Part shown: positions 46,471-56,219 of the stretch, in pieces | Position numbering within the stretch: position 1 is the first letter of the stretch | Layout: each line of letters begins with the position of its first letter | Assembly (NCBI GenBank): GCA_946183915.1 | Contig: CAMHDJ010000010.1 | Span: 1-64,000 of the forward strand | Direction of reading: 5' to 3' | Source: an uncultured Bacteroidales bacterium | Lineage (GTDB): Bacteria > Bacteroidota > Bacteroidia > Bacteroidales > P3 | Length of the DNA: 64,000 nucleotides | The notes under the pieces: generated by a model | The model's input: only the letters and a program-made list of their open reading frames with translations | Told to the model about the DNA's origin: nothing | Database searches by the model: none | Position numbers and translations under genes: made by a program

Positions 46471-47142
46471 TTAAAGCATTTCCAGGTATTTCTTGACAAA
46501 GTGGAACGAGCGGTCGCACATGGAGGCGAGGAAGTCGCCCCATTGCTGCTGGTGGTCGTCGGTGCGGCCGGGGGTGTCGCTGATGACGCGCAGGCTGAGG
46601 AACGGTACCTTCATCAGGTAGCACGTCTGAGCGATGGCGGCGCTCTCCATGTCGCACGCCAGGCCGTCGGGGAAGTGTCGTTTGATGATGTTCTGCCGCT
46701 CGCGGTCGGTGATGAACTGGTCGCCGGTGCAGATGAGGCCCGTCACGAGGTGTTCGTCGGTGGCGGGAACCTGCAGGGCGACATCGAGCAGACGGGGATC
46801 GGCGTCGTAACGGGCCGGCAGACCTTGCACCTGCCCCAGCACACAGGGGCCGTCCTGGCTGATGCCTCCACAATCCACATCATGGTAGACGCACTGCGTG
46901 GCGGCCAAAACGTCCATCACACGCATCTGCGGGTCGATACCACCGGCCAGACCGGTGCTAATGATGGCATCGGGGTGGTGCTGCTGGATCAGCCGCATCG
47001 TGCCGACAGCCGCATTGACCTTGCCCACACCGCACCGCCAGAGCACAATATCGTTGTTGCCAAGACGACCGGTTTCGCCTCCGATGGCATCGCGCATCTG
47101 ACGGTACTCGATGTCCATGGCTATAATGACTCCAATCTTCAT
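46471..47142 (-). CDS. mtnN: 5'-methylthioadenosine/S-adenosylhomocysteine nucleosidase
   Basis: Removes adenine from MTA and SAH. Family motifs are STGLAGGIDPQ, ICTGDQFITD and MESAAIAQTC with the catalytic Glu and Asp positions. Length is 223 aa. It begins MKIGVIIAMDIEYRQMRD and is the first gene of the mtnN-luxS unit. Confidence 0.95.
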   Translation of the reverse strand: MKIGVIIAMDIEYRQMRDAIGGETGRLGNNDIVLWRCGVGKVNAAVGTMRLIQQHHPDAIISTGLAGGIDPQMRVMDVLAATQCVYHDVDCGGISQDGPCVLGQVQGLPARYDADPRLLDVALQVPATDEHLVTGLICTGDQFITDRERQNIIKRHFPDGLACDMESAAIAQTCYLMKVPFLSLRVISDTPGRTDDHQQQWGDFLASMCDRSFHFVKKYLEML

Positions 47143-47184
47143 TTCTTGCTGCTTTTTATATTGTCATTTTGTTGAGTTTCACGC

Positions 47185-47194
47185 TGCAAAGATA
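47185..47194 (-). promoter_or_regulatory. mtnN-luxS promoter
   Basis: TATCTTTGCA on the minus strand with a T-run just upstream; leader about 37 nt. Confidence 0.75.
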
Positions 47195-47281
47195 CGCTTT
47201 TTTTGACGAATTGCGCCCCGGGGCATACTATTTTTTTTTAACACTCGTTATCATAAGAGTTTACAACAACCGCAAAGCGAC

Positions 47282-48511
47282 ATGAAACGTTGGTTCAGAG
47301 TTATACTCATCACCCTTTTCACCCTGGCGGCCGTCAGTCTGGTGGTCATCCAGTTGATCCAGACACGCCGCACGTTCTCCATCAGCGACAGCATGTTCAA
47401 CGTGAGCGTCTCGAGCGCCATGGACGAGGTCATCTCGCAACTCAACAGCGAGGTGTTCCAGACCGGCACCCACCCCGCCGCCGCCTTCAACTACCAGGAA
47501 CTCGACTCGCTGATCGTCGAGGAACTGCTCCTGGCCGGCATCGACCTCCACCCCGTGGTGGGCCTCTACGACGGCTCGCAGCGCTCGTTCCTCTACAGCT
47601 CCGACCCGCAACACGAGGACCTGCTCGAGGTCTCGCCCTACCGCTACAGCTTCCAGCCCATCGGCGTCGTCTCCTCCAACCAGTTCTTCATCATCCTGGC
47701 CTTCCCCAAAGACTACCTGCCGCGCATCGACAGCAGCATGTACCTCTACATGAGCCTCTTCCTGCTGCTGGTCATCGCCACCCTCTTCATCATCTCGCTC
47801 CGCACCATCGCCAACCAGCGGCGCCTCGACCAGATGAAGAACGAGTTTATCAGCAACATGACCCACGAGGTCAAAACCCCCATCTCGACCATCTCGCTGG
47901 CTTGCGAGATGCTGCAAGACAGCAGCATCGCCCAGGACGAAGCCTCGCGCACCAACTTCGTCAGCATCATCGCCGACGAGAACCAGCGCATGCGAATACT
48001 CGTTGAGACCATCCTGCAGAGCTCCAAGATGTCCAACCCCAACTTCAGCATCAAGCGTTCGGAGCTGAATATCAACAATATCGTCGACAAGGTATCAAAG
48101 AGCTTCACGCTTACCCTCGCGAACCGCAACGGACGGCTGGAGACCGACCTGGCGGCCGAACCGCCCATACTGGTGGCCGACGAGCTGCACATAACCAACA
48201 TGATCTACAACCTGGTCGACAACGGCATTAAATACTCGCCCACCACGCCCCACATCATTGTCAGCACCCGCCGCGAAGGCAACCGCTTCCTCATCGCCGT
48301 CAAAGACCACGGAGTGGGCATCAGCAAGGCCGACCAAAAGCACGTCTTCGAGAAGTTCTACCGCGTATCGACCGGCAACATACACAACGTCAAAGGCTTC
48401 GGCATCGGCCTGAGCTACGTGGCCCAGGTGGCCAAACTGCACAACGCCACCGTCACGCTCGAGAGCGATCCCGGCCAAGGGAGCACCTTCACCGTCAGCT
48501 TCCCGGCCTAA
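47282..48511 (+). CDS. Orphan membrane sensor histidine kinase
   Basis: The 409-aa kinase has a first membrane helix (residues 7-25), a periplasmic domain of about 120 residues, a second helix (about 152-172), the HisKA box NMTHEVKTPISTIS with phospho-His195, and the ATPase domain (LVDNGIKYSP, DHGVGISKADQKHVFEKFYR cited as DHGVGIS, GFGIGLSYV). There is no HAMP domain between the second helix and HisKA. No response regulator gene is adjacent, so its partner lies elsewhere. Confidence 0.92.
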   Translation: MKRWFRVILITLFTLAAVSLVVIQLIQTRRTFSISDSMFNVSVSSAMDEVISQLNSEVFQTGTHPAAAFNYQELDSLIVEELLLAGIDLHPVVGLYDGSQRSFLYSSDPQHEDLLEVSPYRYSFQPIGVVSSNQFFIILAFPKDYLPRIDSSMYLYMSLFLLLVIATLFIISLRTIANQRRLDQMKNEFISNMTHEVKTPISTISLACEMLQDSSIAQDEASRTNFVSIIADENQRMRILVETILQSSKMSNPNFSIKRSELNINNIVDKVSKSFTLTLANRNGRLETDLAAEPPILVADELHITNMIYNLVDNGIKYSPTTPHIIVSTRREGNRFLIAVKDHGVGISKADQKHVFEKFYRVSTGNIHNVKGFGIGLSYVAQVAKLHNATVTLESDPGQGSTFTVSFPA

Positions 48512-48537
48512 GGCGCCAACCAAGCCCCCACCTGGCA

Positions 48538-48621
48538 AGCATCCCCTCTGCATCCCCTCTGCATCATCTAGGCATCATCTAGGCATCATCTAGGCATCAT
48601 CTAGGCATCATCTAGGCATAA
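48538..48621 (+). repeat. 11-bp phased GCATC array 5 (8 units)
   Basis: GCATC (last unit GCATA) at 48539, 48550, 48561, 48572, 48583, 48594, 48605 and 48616. TGCATC-type units come first, GGCATCATCTA units last. Located 27 bp after the kinase stop. Confidence 0.92.
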
Positions 48622-48695
48622 ATGCCATCTTGATGCAACGAAAAACGGGGGTTGATGCTTCTATGCTGGTTTGTTTCCGGAATGGGTATACAATA

Positions 48696-48734
48696 CGACG
48701 AGGGGGCCTCTGCAATGCAGAGGCCCCCTCGTCG
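48696..48734. terminator. Terminator hairpin
   Basis: A 19-bp stem CGACGAGGGGGCCTCTGCA with its complement and almost no loop, followed by CTTTTCTT on the plus strand. It ends the converging kinase and C10 peptidase transcripts. Confidence 0.85.
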
Positions 48735-48756
48735 CTTTTCTTCTCAAACAGAAGGC

Positions 48757-50259
48757 TTACCGGACCACGAACTTGCCGTGGGCGTTGCCCATGCGATAGA
48801 TGTAGATACCGGCAGGCATACCGCTCACACGGAGGGTCAACTCGCCCTCGCCGGCCTCGACACGCTGGCTGCGCACCATGCGGCCGTCGACGCTGTAGAC
48901 CTGCAGGTCGGTAGCACGGTCGCTGCTGTAGGGCAGCATCACCTCGAGGGCGGCGGGGTTGGGATAGGCCTTGCCAAGGGTGGTGTTGTCCTCCACCTGG
49001 CGCACCCCGACGTAGACGTCGCGGTCGGTGCTGTCGGCCGGGGGAATCAGGCCGACAATGATCGACTGGTACACGCCGCTGCGACGGGCGTTGAAGTTGT
49101 AATCCATGCCTTCGATGGGCATATTGTTGGCAGCCAGGTTGTAGAAGGTATTACCGGAGCCACCCCAGCCCCAGTTCATGTGGTACATCGTGTCGTCGTT
49201 GGCGCGGTAGCCGTCGCACACCCAAGCGTGGCCTGCGGAGTGGGCATCGCCACCCGTCGAGCTGGCACCGCTCATGTACAGCGGACGGTTTAACTCCAGC
49301 TCACGCTTCACACTATTGAGGAAGTGGGTATCCCGGATGGTGGTGCGGTTGACGTAGGAGCCCTCCTGATACTTGAGGTACTTCTTCATACCATCGACCA
49401 CAACGTTGGAGGTGGTGCCACTTCCGCCGCCCTCATCGTCGGTGCCGAACTGCATCTGCATGGCCACACCGACGTAGTAGTCCAGGCGAGAGATCTCATA
49501 GCGACGAGCCAGCGGCGAGGCAATGCTGATCGATGCGGGCATCAGGCTGTAGTCGAGGGCTGCCGAATCGGCAAAGTTCAACGTGATGGGCTTCGACTTT
49601 TGTACCCCGTTCTGGGTATAGTACCAGGTGTAGGTAATGCGACTCTTGCCCACCGTCGGGTAGGAATAGTACTTGCAGATCTGGGCCAAGGCGGTGGCAA
49701 CGCAACCGGTGTAGCAGTAGTAGTTGCCGATCTTGGGGGAAAGCATGTTGTAGGTGCGGCCGGCAGCTTCGCCCTGATCCCACTTGGTGGTCAGCAGGTA
49801 GGCGGCCGCCTTCGTATTGACGCTCAGTTTGTTGTTGGCCATCTTGGTCCACATGGGGTCGTCGGGCAGAGCATTCTCTGCGTCCACGGTCTGGACGTAG
49901 CAGATCCACTCGTTCGACTGCTGCAGCATGGCCTCCAACTGCGGGGGCATGTTGTCAAGCTCAATCGGGCTTTCGTCCGACACACACACGACGGGATGGA
50001 TGGCCGTGGTGGCAGCCATCACGATCCATGCGTTGGCGCCATTGGAGAAAAGGTACATCGAGGGAACCCCCAACTCGTCGTTGTTCCACTGGCGAAGCAG
50101 CGTCAGTTGGTCGGCCGTCAGGCGCGTCATGGTGGTGTTGCTGCGCATATAGTATGCGCCAGCTTCCCGTGCCTGATCGGCAGTCAGGTTCTCGGCTTGT
50201 GTGATCGTCGGGGCCATCAGTGCGACTCCCAACAGGATTGTTGTGACAATTCGTTTCAT
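48757..50259 (-). CDS. Secreted C10 (streptopain-type) cysteine peptidase with T9SS tail
   Basis: The 500-aa product has a signal peptide (residues 1-22), a pro-region (about 23-150), then the peptidase: catalytic Cys186 in CYTGCVATALAQ, His344 in HSAGHAWVCDGY and the conserved MNWGWGG. The last 75 residues (AYPNPAALEVMLP ... GMPAGIYIYRM ... GKFVVR) are a type A C-terminal domain for type IX secretion. Homologues degrade host or dietary proteins at the cell surface. It is the last of three secreted-protein genes in one leftward run. Confidence 0.93.
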   Translation of the reverse strand: MKRIVTTILLGVALMAPTITQAENLTADQAREAGAYYMRSNTTMTRLTADQLTLLRQWNNDELGVPSMYLFSNGANAWIVMAATTAIHPVVCVSDESPIELDNMPPQLEAMLQQSNEWICYVQTVDAENALPDDPMWTKMANNKLSVNTKAAAYLLTTKWDQGEAAGRTYNMLSPKIGNYYCYTGCVATALAQICKYYSYPTVGKSRITYTWYYTQNGVQKSKPITLNFADSAALDYSLMPASISIASPLARRYEISRLDYYVGVAMQMQFGTDDEGGGSGTTSNVVVDGMKKYLKYQEGSYVNRTTIRDTHFLNSVKRELELNRPLYMSGASSTGGDAHSAGHAWVCDGYRANDDTMYHMNWGWGGSGNTFYNLAANNMPIEGMDYNFNARRSGVYQSIIVGLIPPADSTDRDVYVGVRQVEDNTTLGKAYPNPAALEVMLPYSSDRATDLQVYSVDGRMVRSQRVEAGEGELTLRVSGMPAGIYIYRMGNAHGKFVVR

Positions 50260-50320
50260 CTATTATGTTATTTTTTTATTTTGTACTCGTTCAATTGGGT
50301 TTATTGCACCTCGACAACCT

Positions 50321-51802
50321 TCATTTCGCCTGCAAGGTGACGTGGTCGATGCTCTGCCAAAGGGCGATCAACTCGCGATAGTGCGCATAGTCACTAACGG
50401 GAACCACCGTCTGCTCGAGCTGTATCTTTCTCACAACGCGCAGTTTGCTTCCGCTCTGCTTGATGCTGATCTCCACCTGACCGACACCATCATAGGCCAG
50501 TTTGCGCTCGATGGCTCCACTGAGCAGCTTCACCCCCTTGGGCAGACGGTAGGTGACGTCGCTCTCCAGATGGCAGGCTGCCGACTGGAGCGGGGCAGTG
50601 CGGACAAGGGCCAGCCGCGATGCACGCACGGCAGGGGCGCCTTTGACCGCCGGCAACGCCAGGCGATAGAAGCCGTCGACCATGGTGTCGAGCACAGCAT
50701 CCACCGTTTCCTCGACCTTCACGGCCTTCACTTCGTCGCGCGCCTCGCCGTCCAACACCAGCGGACTCTTGGAGCGCACGCCAATACGGTACTCCAGCGT
50801 ATCGATCACCACGCCCACCTCGTCACCGTTGTCACCCACCACACGCGCCTGGAAGCCCTCGTTGTTGAGGATGGCCGCCAGAAACACCGCCAGATCGGTC
50901 GGCGTGCCGCAGCCGCTCTTCCACACCTGTTCGGGGGTGGCGTGGGCATAGCCCAGGTGGGACGGATGGATATCGTTGAGGTGGTGGTTGTCCAACACAA
51001 AGTCGCGAATAGCCACAATATCGGCGCGAGCGTCACGGGTGTCAAGCACCTGACTCACCTGTACGTGGGCCCCCTTAAAGGGCTGGGCGTCGAAGGCAGG
51101 CGTGAACTCGGGCACACCGTTGTAGAAATGCAAGATGGGATAGAGCAGCTCATCCGCGGGCAGGTAGGAGTCCACGTAGCGCTGCGGCACGTTGAGGGCA
51201 CTCAAGCTGAGGTGGTGGGCGTCTTGTTCGACGATGGGCTTGACCACCATCACCTCGGGATCGCTCAGCTGCACGTTGAGTTCCTGATCCTCAGGCACGC
51301 TGACACTCACCTCAAGGCGCTCCACAGGGCACTCACGCACCAGGGTAACATTCTCGTTGACGAGGCTATAGTGGCGATGGAGGGTGTAGTCGACCACCAC
51401 CGTGCAGCCCAGCTCCATGCCGGTGTGCACCATGGCAAGCTCGCGGATGTGATTGAAGCGGCCGCAGTCGGTACACGACGAGGGCAACTGATAGACGTAG
51501 GCATTCTGGGGCATCTCGACCCGGCTACCGTCGGGCCGGATGGTGTACACCTCGTTGACCGTCAGTTCTTCCAGGTCAGGATTATAGACAACGAACGTCT
51601 CGCCCTTGTCAGCGTAGGCCGTCAGGGCGCGGTTGCGCAGTATCTGCACCTCGTGGCGGTAGTGATAGTCGCTAGTGCCGTCGGCGTTGACTTTCCACTC
51701 TTGGCGTAGCAGTTTGTAGACTGCATCGGGATTCTGGGCGCATGCGGCACCGCCAAGGAGCAGTCCCGCAAGTATAAGGCAAATCTTCTTCATAACTCTC
51801 AT
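50321..51802 (-). CDS. Secreted DUF3857/transglutaminase-like protein (short)
   Basis: The 493-aa product has a signal peptide (AACAQ cleavage; MKKICL at 51793 is an alternative start). A DUF3857 domain (about 25-230) precedes a transglutaminase-like core with the Cys segment SGCGTPTDLAVFLAAIL, followed by a beta-sandwich C-terminus. The core retains Cys but I cannot locate a clear His/Asp pair, so catalysis is unsure. It follows a second, longer member of the same family after 13 bp, suggesting a tandem pair made by duplication. Confidence 0.85.
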   Translation of the reverse strand: MRVMKKICLILAGLLLGGAACAQNPDAVYKLLRQEWKVNADGTSDYHYRHEVQILRNRALTAYADKGETFVVYNPDLEELTVNEVYTIRPDGSRVEMPQNAYVYQLPSSCTDCGRFNHIRELAMVHTGMELGCTVVVDYTLHRHYSLVNENVTLVRECPVERLEVSVSVPEDQELNVQLSDPEVMVVKPIVEQDAHHLSLSALNVPQRYVDSYLPADELLYPILHFYNGVPEFTPAFDAQPFKGAHVQVSQVLDTRDARADIVAIRDFVLDNHHLNDIHPSHLGYAHATPEQVWKSGCGTPTDLAVFLAAILNNEGFQARVVGDNGDEVGVVIDTLEYRIGVRSKSPLVLDGEARDEVKAVKVEETVDAVLDTMVDGFYRLALPAVKGAPAVRASRLALVRTAPLQSAACHLESDVTYRLPKGVKLLSGAIERKLAYDGVGQVEISIKQSGSKLRVVRKIQLEQTVVPVSDYAHYRELIALWQSIDHVTLQAK

Positions 51803-51815
51803 TCGACGTATGTGG

Positions 51816-53807
51816 TTACTTAGTCAAAATCACGGGGGTCTGCGACACCTGCATCTGAGCCATGGCGCTGGCGCGGAAAGCGGGCCAGTCCTTGGCCTCG
51901 TAGCGGCGCTTGCCGAAGACGACCTGCTCACCGAAGCTGAGTTTGGTGCCTTCCAATTGGAAGCCGCAGCCGAAAGCGGCCGCCGGGTCGGCCACACCGT
52001 CCACCATGGGGTAGTGCAACTGGCTGGGCGCGAAGGGCAGTTCGACGGTCTCGCGGATGTCCACCAGCCGCGAGCAACGGTCGTTGAAGGGCTGCTTGCG
52101 CTCGGCCTGGCTGAGGTCGAAGCCCAGATGACCCATGGCGCGCTGGTAGAAGTTGCGGGCCGAAAGCGGGACAAACTCGATGACGTCCTTGGTGACGGTG
52201 GCGTAGTTCGCGATGGTGTAGCGATAGGTGATCTTCACCGGCTGCTCCAGGTAGCGGTCGGGGTCGGTGTACTGTATGTCCTCAATCTGTGCCGTGGGGG
52301 CGATGCGGAGCAGCTCCAACTCGAGGTTGCGGCGCCACTCGCTCTGGCGGGCGCCGAACACGCCGCGCACGGCGGCATCGCTCTGGCCCTCGGCGCTGAC
52401 GGTGAGGGTGCCGCGGAGGGTGCCATCGGCATCGATGCGGCTCTCACCCGTAATGCGAATGTAGTGGTCCTCGGCCGGCGAAATCGGGGTCTCCATCAGG
52501 TCGCAACCCTCGGCGGTGCCGATCAGGTAGCCCTGCTGCTGCTCGGCGCTGCTCCACAGCTCGCGCACATTGGGCACCCATGTGGGGTCGAGCATGCGGA
52601 AGGAGCCGTCACGCAGCTGCACGGCGCAGACCGAGTGGTTGAACTGGTCGGCCGGAATGCGGTCGATACGCTCGCCCGCCATCGTCATGGCGGCGTAGGC
52701 CTTGAAGCCCGCGGCACGCAGCATGGCAATCAGCGTCGACGCCTTGTCCTTGCACACACCGCAGCGGTCGGTGAAGTTCATCTCGGCATTGTGGAGCGTG
52801 AAGCCCTCGCCCTCGCCCATCGAGATACCGGCGTAGCGGATATTGTCGGCCACCCAGTGGGTGAGACGGCTGATGCTGTCCATCTCGTCCGTGGCACCGA
52901 CGAGCAACTCGTTGACCTTCTGCTGCATGGCCGGCGTGGGGACAAACGAGCCGTAATCCTCGTTCACGCCATAGAACCAACGGCTCTTGGCCTGCCAGTC
53001 GGGACTGGTGGAGAGGAGCAGTTTGCACTCGATATCGTTCGATGCCCAGGCACGCGGCTCGCGCTTGAGGGGCATGATGTTGGTCTTGCTGAAGGTGTAG
53101 AGACTGCGGCCCTCCTCGTCGGCCACCTCGCGGCGCACCTCGATGTCGCCGTTGTAGGCCTTGTATTTCAACTGCTTCGAGTCCATGATATTGAGCTGGT
53201 AGACCTTGCGCTCCACCGGCTGGTCGCTCCAGAAGGGCACGATGTCGTAGAAGTGGCCTTTCATCGGGGGCACATAGCGTGCATCGTCCTCAGGCAGAGC
53301 GGCAAAGGTTCCGTTGAGGCCGGGATTGTTGTCGGCCAGCAGGGCATAAGTGTAACCCTTCTTGTAGGTCCACACCTCGAGCTGGTCGCCCAGGTTCAGG
53401 CGCCCCACCTCGACCATCTTCTGGCTGGCGCCCCAATAGATCATGCGGGCGGGAGCCACATAGTCGTAGACCGGCACATTGTTCTCGCGGCCAGGCCACA
53501 CCAGCGTGTCCACCGTGCCGCTGGCCGAGCGGTGCACCAGCACATGCGTGATGTCACAGTAAGCCGACAGCGGGTCGTAGTCCATCTTGATGGTGCTCAG
53601 TTGCTTGGAACCCTTCCACGAGATCACGCGCACCAGCCGGTGGCTGAGCACATGACTCAAGCCCGACTCTTCCATGTAGACGCCCGTCGAATCGAACACC
53701 GTCACCGTGTTCATCCCGGCGTATTTGCTCCGCAAAGCGCTCTCCTGCGCCACCGACGTGCCGCCGAAAATCGCTGCCACTACGAGAATTACGAATATTT
53801 TTCTCAT
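51816..53807 (-). CDS. Secreted DUF3857/transglutaminase-like protein (long)
   Basis: The 663-aa product has a signal peptide (residues 1-20, TSVAQ), a DUF3857 domain (about 40-240), and a transglutaminase core with Cys in DRCGVCKDKASTL, His in FNHSVCAVQL and Asp in MLDPTWVP, so the triad looks intact. The C-terminal 200 residues are a DUF3858-like beta domain. Function of these exported proteins in Bacteroidetes is not established. First gene of a three-gene leftward unit. Confidence 0.88.
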   Translation of the reverse strand: MRKIFVILVVAAIFGGTSVAQESALRSKYAGMNTVTVFDSTGVYMEESGLSHVLSHRLVRVISWKGSKQLSTIKMDYDPLSAYCDITHVLVHRSASGTVDTLVWPGRENNVPVYDYVAPARMIYWGASQKMVEVGRLNLGDQLEVWTYKKGYTYALLADNNPGLNGTFAALPEDDARYVPPMKGHFYDIVPFWSDQPVERKVYQLNIMDSKQLKYKAYNGDIEVRREVADEEGRSLYTFSKTNIMPLKREPRAWASNDIECKLLLSTSPDWQAKSRWFYGVNEDYGSFVPTPAMQQKVNELLVGATDEMDSISRLTHWVADNIRYAGISMGEGEGFTLHNAEMNFTDRCGVCKDKASTLIAMLRAAGFKAYAAMTMAGERIDRIPADQFNHSVCAVQLRDGSFRMLDPTWVPNVRELWSSAEQQQGYLIGTAEGCDLMETPISPAEDHYIRITGESRIDADGTLRGTLTVSAEGQSDAAVRGVFGARQSEWRRNLELELLRIAPTAQIEDIQYTDPDRYLEQPVKITYRYTIANYATVTKDVIEFVPLSARNFYQRAMGHLGFDLSQAERKQPFNDRCSRLVDIRETVELPFAPSQLHYPMVDGVADPAAAFGCGFQLEGTKLSFGEQVVFGKRRYEAKDWPAFRASAMAQMQVSQTPVILTK

Positions 53808-53830
53808 CGTTTCCTATTACATTATTAGAA

Positions 53831-53840
53831 TGCAAAATTA
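53831..53840 (-). promoter_or_regulatory. Promoter of the secreted-protein unit
   Basis: TAATTTTGCA on the minus strand, about 20 bp before the start at 53807. Confidence 0.75.
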
Positions 53841-54017
53841 CGATTTTTTTCCGAACCGCAAGAAAAAAAGTTAGCCTCTGAGAGCACGTCCCCTTGAATT
53901 TAACATTTTTTACAACTCCCCCTTCTCCCCGACAAACCTTCTCCTCCGGACATAATACTCCAGTGGCGACCACAGCGAACGGCCGGATCTGCAAACTATT
54001 CTAAGGTGTATCGAGGG

Positions 54018-55037
54018 TCAGAACAGCTCCTGCTGGTTGCCGTTGGTCTTGATCTTGCCCAGGTGCTGGTAGGCCAGCATGGTGGCCTCGCGGCCGCGGG
54101 GCGTGCGCATCAGGTAGCCTTCCTGGATGAGGTAGGGCTCGTAGACCTCCTCCACCGTGCCGGCATCCTCGCCCACGGCGGTGGCGATGGTGTTGACGCC
54201 CACGGGGCCGCCCTTGAACTTGTCGATGATAGTGGTCAGGATGCGGATATCCATGTCGTCCAGGCCGTTGCGATCCACATTGAGAGCCTGGAGGGCGTAG
54301 CGGGCTATGTCGAGCGTGATGGTGCCGTCGCCCTTGACCTGCGCGAAATCGCGCACGCGCCGCAGCAGGCGGTTGGCGATACGAGGGGTGCCACGCGAAC
54401 GGCGCGCAATCTCGATGGCGCTCTCGCTGGTGATCTTCACCTGCAGGAGTGCGGCCGAGCGGTTGACGATCTTCGTAAGCGTCTCGGCGTCATAGTATTC
54501 CAGCCGGCAGTTGATGCCGAAGCGGGCCCGCAGGGGGGCGGTGAGCATGCCGCTGCGGGTGGTGGCGCCGATGAGGGTGAAGGGCTTGAGGTTGAGCTGC
54601 ACCGAGCGGGCGGCGGGGCCCGACTCGATCATGATGTCGATGCGGAAATCCTCCATCGCCGAGTAGAGGTACTCCTCCACAACGGGCGAGAGGCGATGGA
54701 TCTCGTCGATGAAAAGCACATCGTTCGGCTGCAGCGACGTGAGCAGTCCGGCCAGGTCGCCCGGCTTGTCGAGCACCGGGCCGCTGGTGGTCTTGATGCT
54801 GACGCCCAGCTCGTTGGCTATGATATTGCTGAGGGTGGTCTTGCCCAGACCCGGAGGGCCGTAGAGGAGCACGTGGTCCAGCGGCTCTTGGCGCTCTTTG
54901 GCGGCGCGCACAAAGACCTTGAGGTTCTCCACCACCTGCTGCTGACCCGCGAAACTGTCGAAGCCCGAGGGGCGCAACGCGCGCTCTATCTCCCTCTCTT
55001 TGGCCGAAATATTGCGACTGTCCAAATTGTCATTCAT
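54018..55037 (-). CDS. ruvB: Holliday junction branch-migration helicase RuvB
   Basis: AAA+ motor that drives RuvA-bound Holliday junction migration. Walker [15 protein letters not shown], Walker [11 protein letters not shown], sensor [17 protein letters not shown], and the C-terminal winged helix RTPRGREAT are present. Length is 339 aa. The promoter box ends two bases before the ATG, so the mRNA may be leaderless. ruvA is not adjacent. Confidence 0.98.
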   Translation of the reverse strand: MNDNLDSRNISAKEREIERALRPSGFDSFAGQQQVVENLKVFVRAAKERQEPLDHVLLYGPPGLGKTTLSNIIANELGVSIKTTSGPVLDKPGDLAGLLTSLQPNDVLFIDEIHRLSPVVEEYLYSAMEDFRIDIMIESGPAARSVQLNLKPFTLIGATTRSGMLTAPLRARFGINCRLEYYDAETLTKIVNRSAALLQVKITSESAIEIARRSRGTPRIANRLLRRVRDFAQVKGDGTITLDIARYALQALNVDRNGLDDMDIRILTTIIDKFKGGPVGVNTIATAVGEDAGTVEEVYEPYLIQEGYLMRTPRGREATMLAYQHLGKIKTNGNQQELF

Positions 55038-55039
55038 GG

Positions 55040-55049
55040 TGCAAAATTA
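55040..55049 (-). promoter_or_regulatory. ruvB promoter, abutting the start codon
   Basis: TAATTTTGCA, then CC, then ATG. The usual transcription start for this box would fall on or within one or two bases of the start codon. TTTGG further upstream may be the -33 element. Confidence 0.7.
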
Positions 55050-55147
55050 CACATTTTTTCCGATATACCGCCAAATAATAGCATCACCACTGAAAATCAG
55101 CACCTTACACGCACACATATACCATCCATCGTAACCCACACTTACTC

Positions 55148-55241
55148 AGCATCCTCTCTGCATCCCCTCTGCATCCCCTCTGCATCATCTAGGCATCAAC
55201 TAGGCATCATCTAGGCATCATCCAGGCATCATCCAGGCATA
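55148..55241 (+). repeat. 11-bp phased GCATC array 6 (9 units)
   Basis: GCATC (last GCATA) at 55149, 55160, 55171, 55182, 55193, 55204, 55215, 55226 and 55237. Located between divergent ruvB and uspA. The remaining gap to 55375 holds a small GGCCGT/ACGGCC hairpin near 55290 and no clear promoter. Confidence 0.92.
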
Positions 55242-55375
55242 TCCCCCTCCCGCATGCCTCGAACGTGCCGGGTTCATCCCCCTTTCGGGCCGTCCACGGC
55301 CGGGCGAAGTTTTTTCACACCCCACACAATATTAATATAAAACATACGTTACAAACCTAAAATATCATTCGAATA

Positions 55376-56215
55376 ATGAAATCTATCGTAGTAGGAACCG
55401 ACTTCTCAGAGGGCTCGTATGTGGCTCTGGAACTGGCTATTGACATAGCCAACCGCATGCAATGCGGCATCACGCTGGTCTGGGTGCGCCGCGAGAAGAT
55501 GCTCTTCACCGGCGAACAGATGGACATGCTGACTAACCTGGCTAAAGACAAATTAACCACCCTCTGCGAGAAATACAACCCGATGATGCAGCACGGCCGC
55601 ATCGAACAGCGCATCGTGAACGGCAAGGTGTCGACCGCCATCGCCGACGTAGCGCGCCGCGAGCTGTCGCCCCTGATCGTCATCGGCACCAACGGTGCGT
55701 CGGGCTTCGAGAAATTCGTCCTCGGCAGCCAGGCCGCCCGCATCGTGCAGGACTCGCCGTGCCCGGTGATCACCATACGTCAGGGCTACGACTTCCACAA
55801 ACGCCTCGAGCGCATCGTGGTCCCGCTGCGCGTCAACGCCAATTCGCGCCAGAAGGTGCCGCCCGCAGCCGCCATGGCCAAGATCTTCGGTTCCGAGGTC
55901 TACATCCTCGGTCTGCTCGACCTCAAGGAGGAAGAATCGGCCCTTCGCACCTACATCAGCCAAAGCATCGATTTCCTTGAACGCGAGGGTGTTCCCTACC
56001 ACTTCGAGATACACACCTACTCGACCTACAGCGACACCGTGCTGCGCTACGCCGACGAGATCAATGCCGACCTGGTGATCATCAACACCGAACAGGACCG
56101 CCTCATCTCGCAGTTCTTCCTCGGTACCAACGCCCAGCAGGTGGTCCACAAATCGCAGATCCCCGTGCTCTGCATCCACCCGGAGGACTACATCAACGTC
56201 GCCGCAAAAGTCTGA
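55376..56215 (+). CDS. Tandem-domain universal stress protein
   Basis: The 279-aa protein has two UspA folds: residues 1-140 (IVVGTDFSEGSYVALELAI and the nucleotide-loop-like GTNGASGFEKFVLGS) and 141-279 (RIVVPLRV ... INTEQDRLISQFFLGTNAQQ). The first half keeps a GxxG-x9-GS-type ATP-binding loop; the second is less conserved. Cytoplasmic stress-survival protein of unknown biochemical output. A flavoprotein gene follows 4 bp downstream. Confidence 0.92.
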   Translation: MKSIVVGTDFSEGSYVALELAIDIANRMQCGITLVWVRREKMLFTGEQMDMLTNLAKDKLTTLCEKYNPMMQHGRIEQRIVNGKVSTAIADVARRELSPLIVIGTNGASGFEKFVLGSQAARIVQDSPCPVITIRQGYDFHKRLERIVVPLRVNANSRQKVPPAAAMAKIFGSEVYILGLLDLKEEESALRTYISQSIDFLEREGVPYHFEIHTYSTYSDTVLRYADEINADLVIINTEQDRLISQFFLGTNAQQVVHKSQIPVLCIHPEDYINVAAKV

Positions 56216-56219
56216 CGCC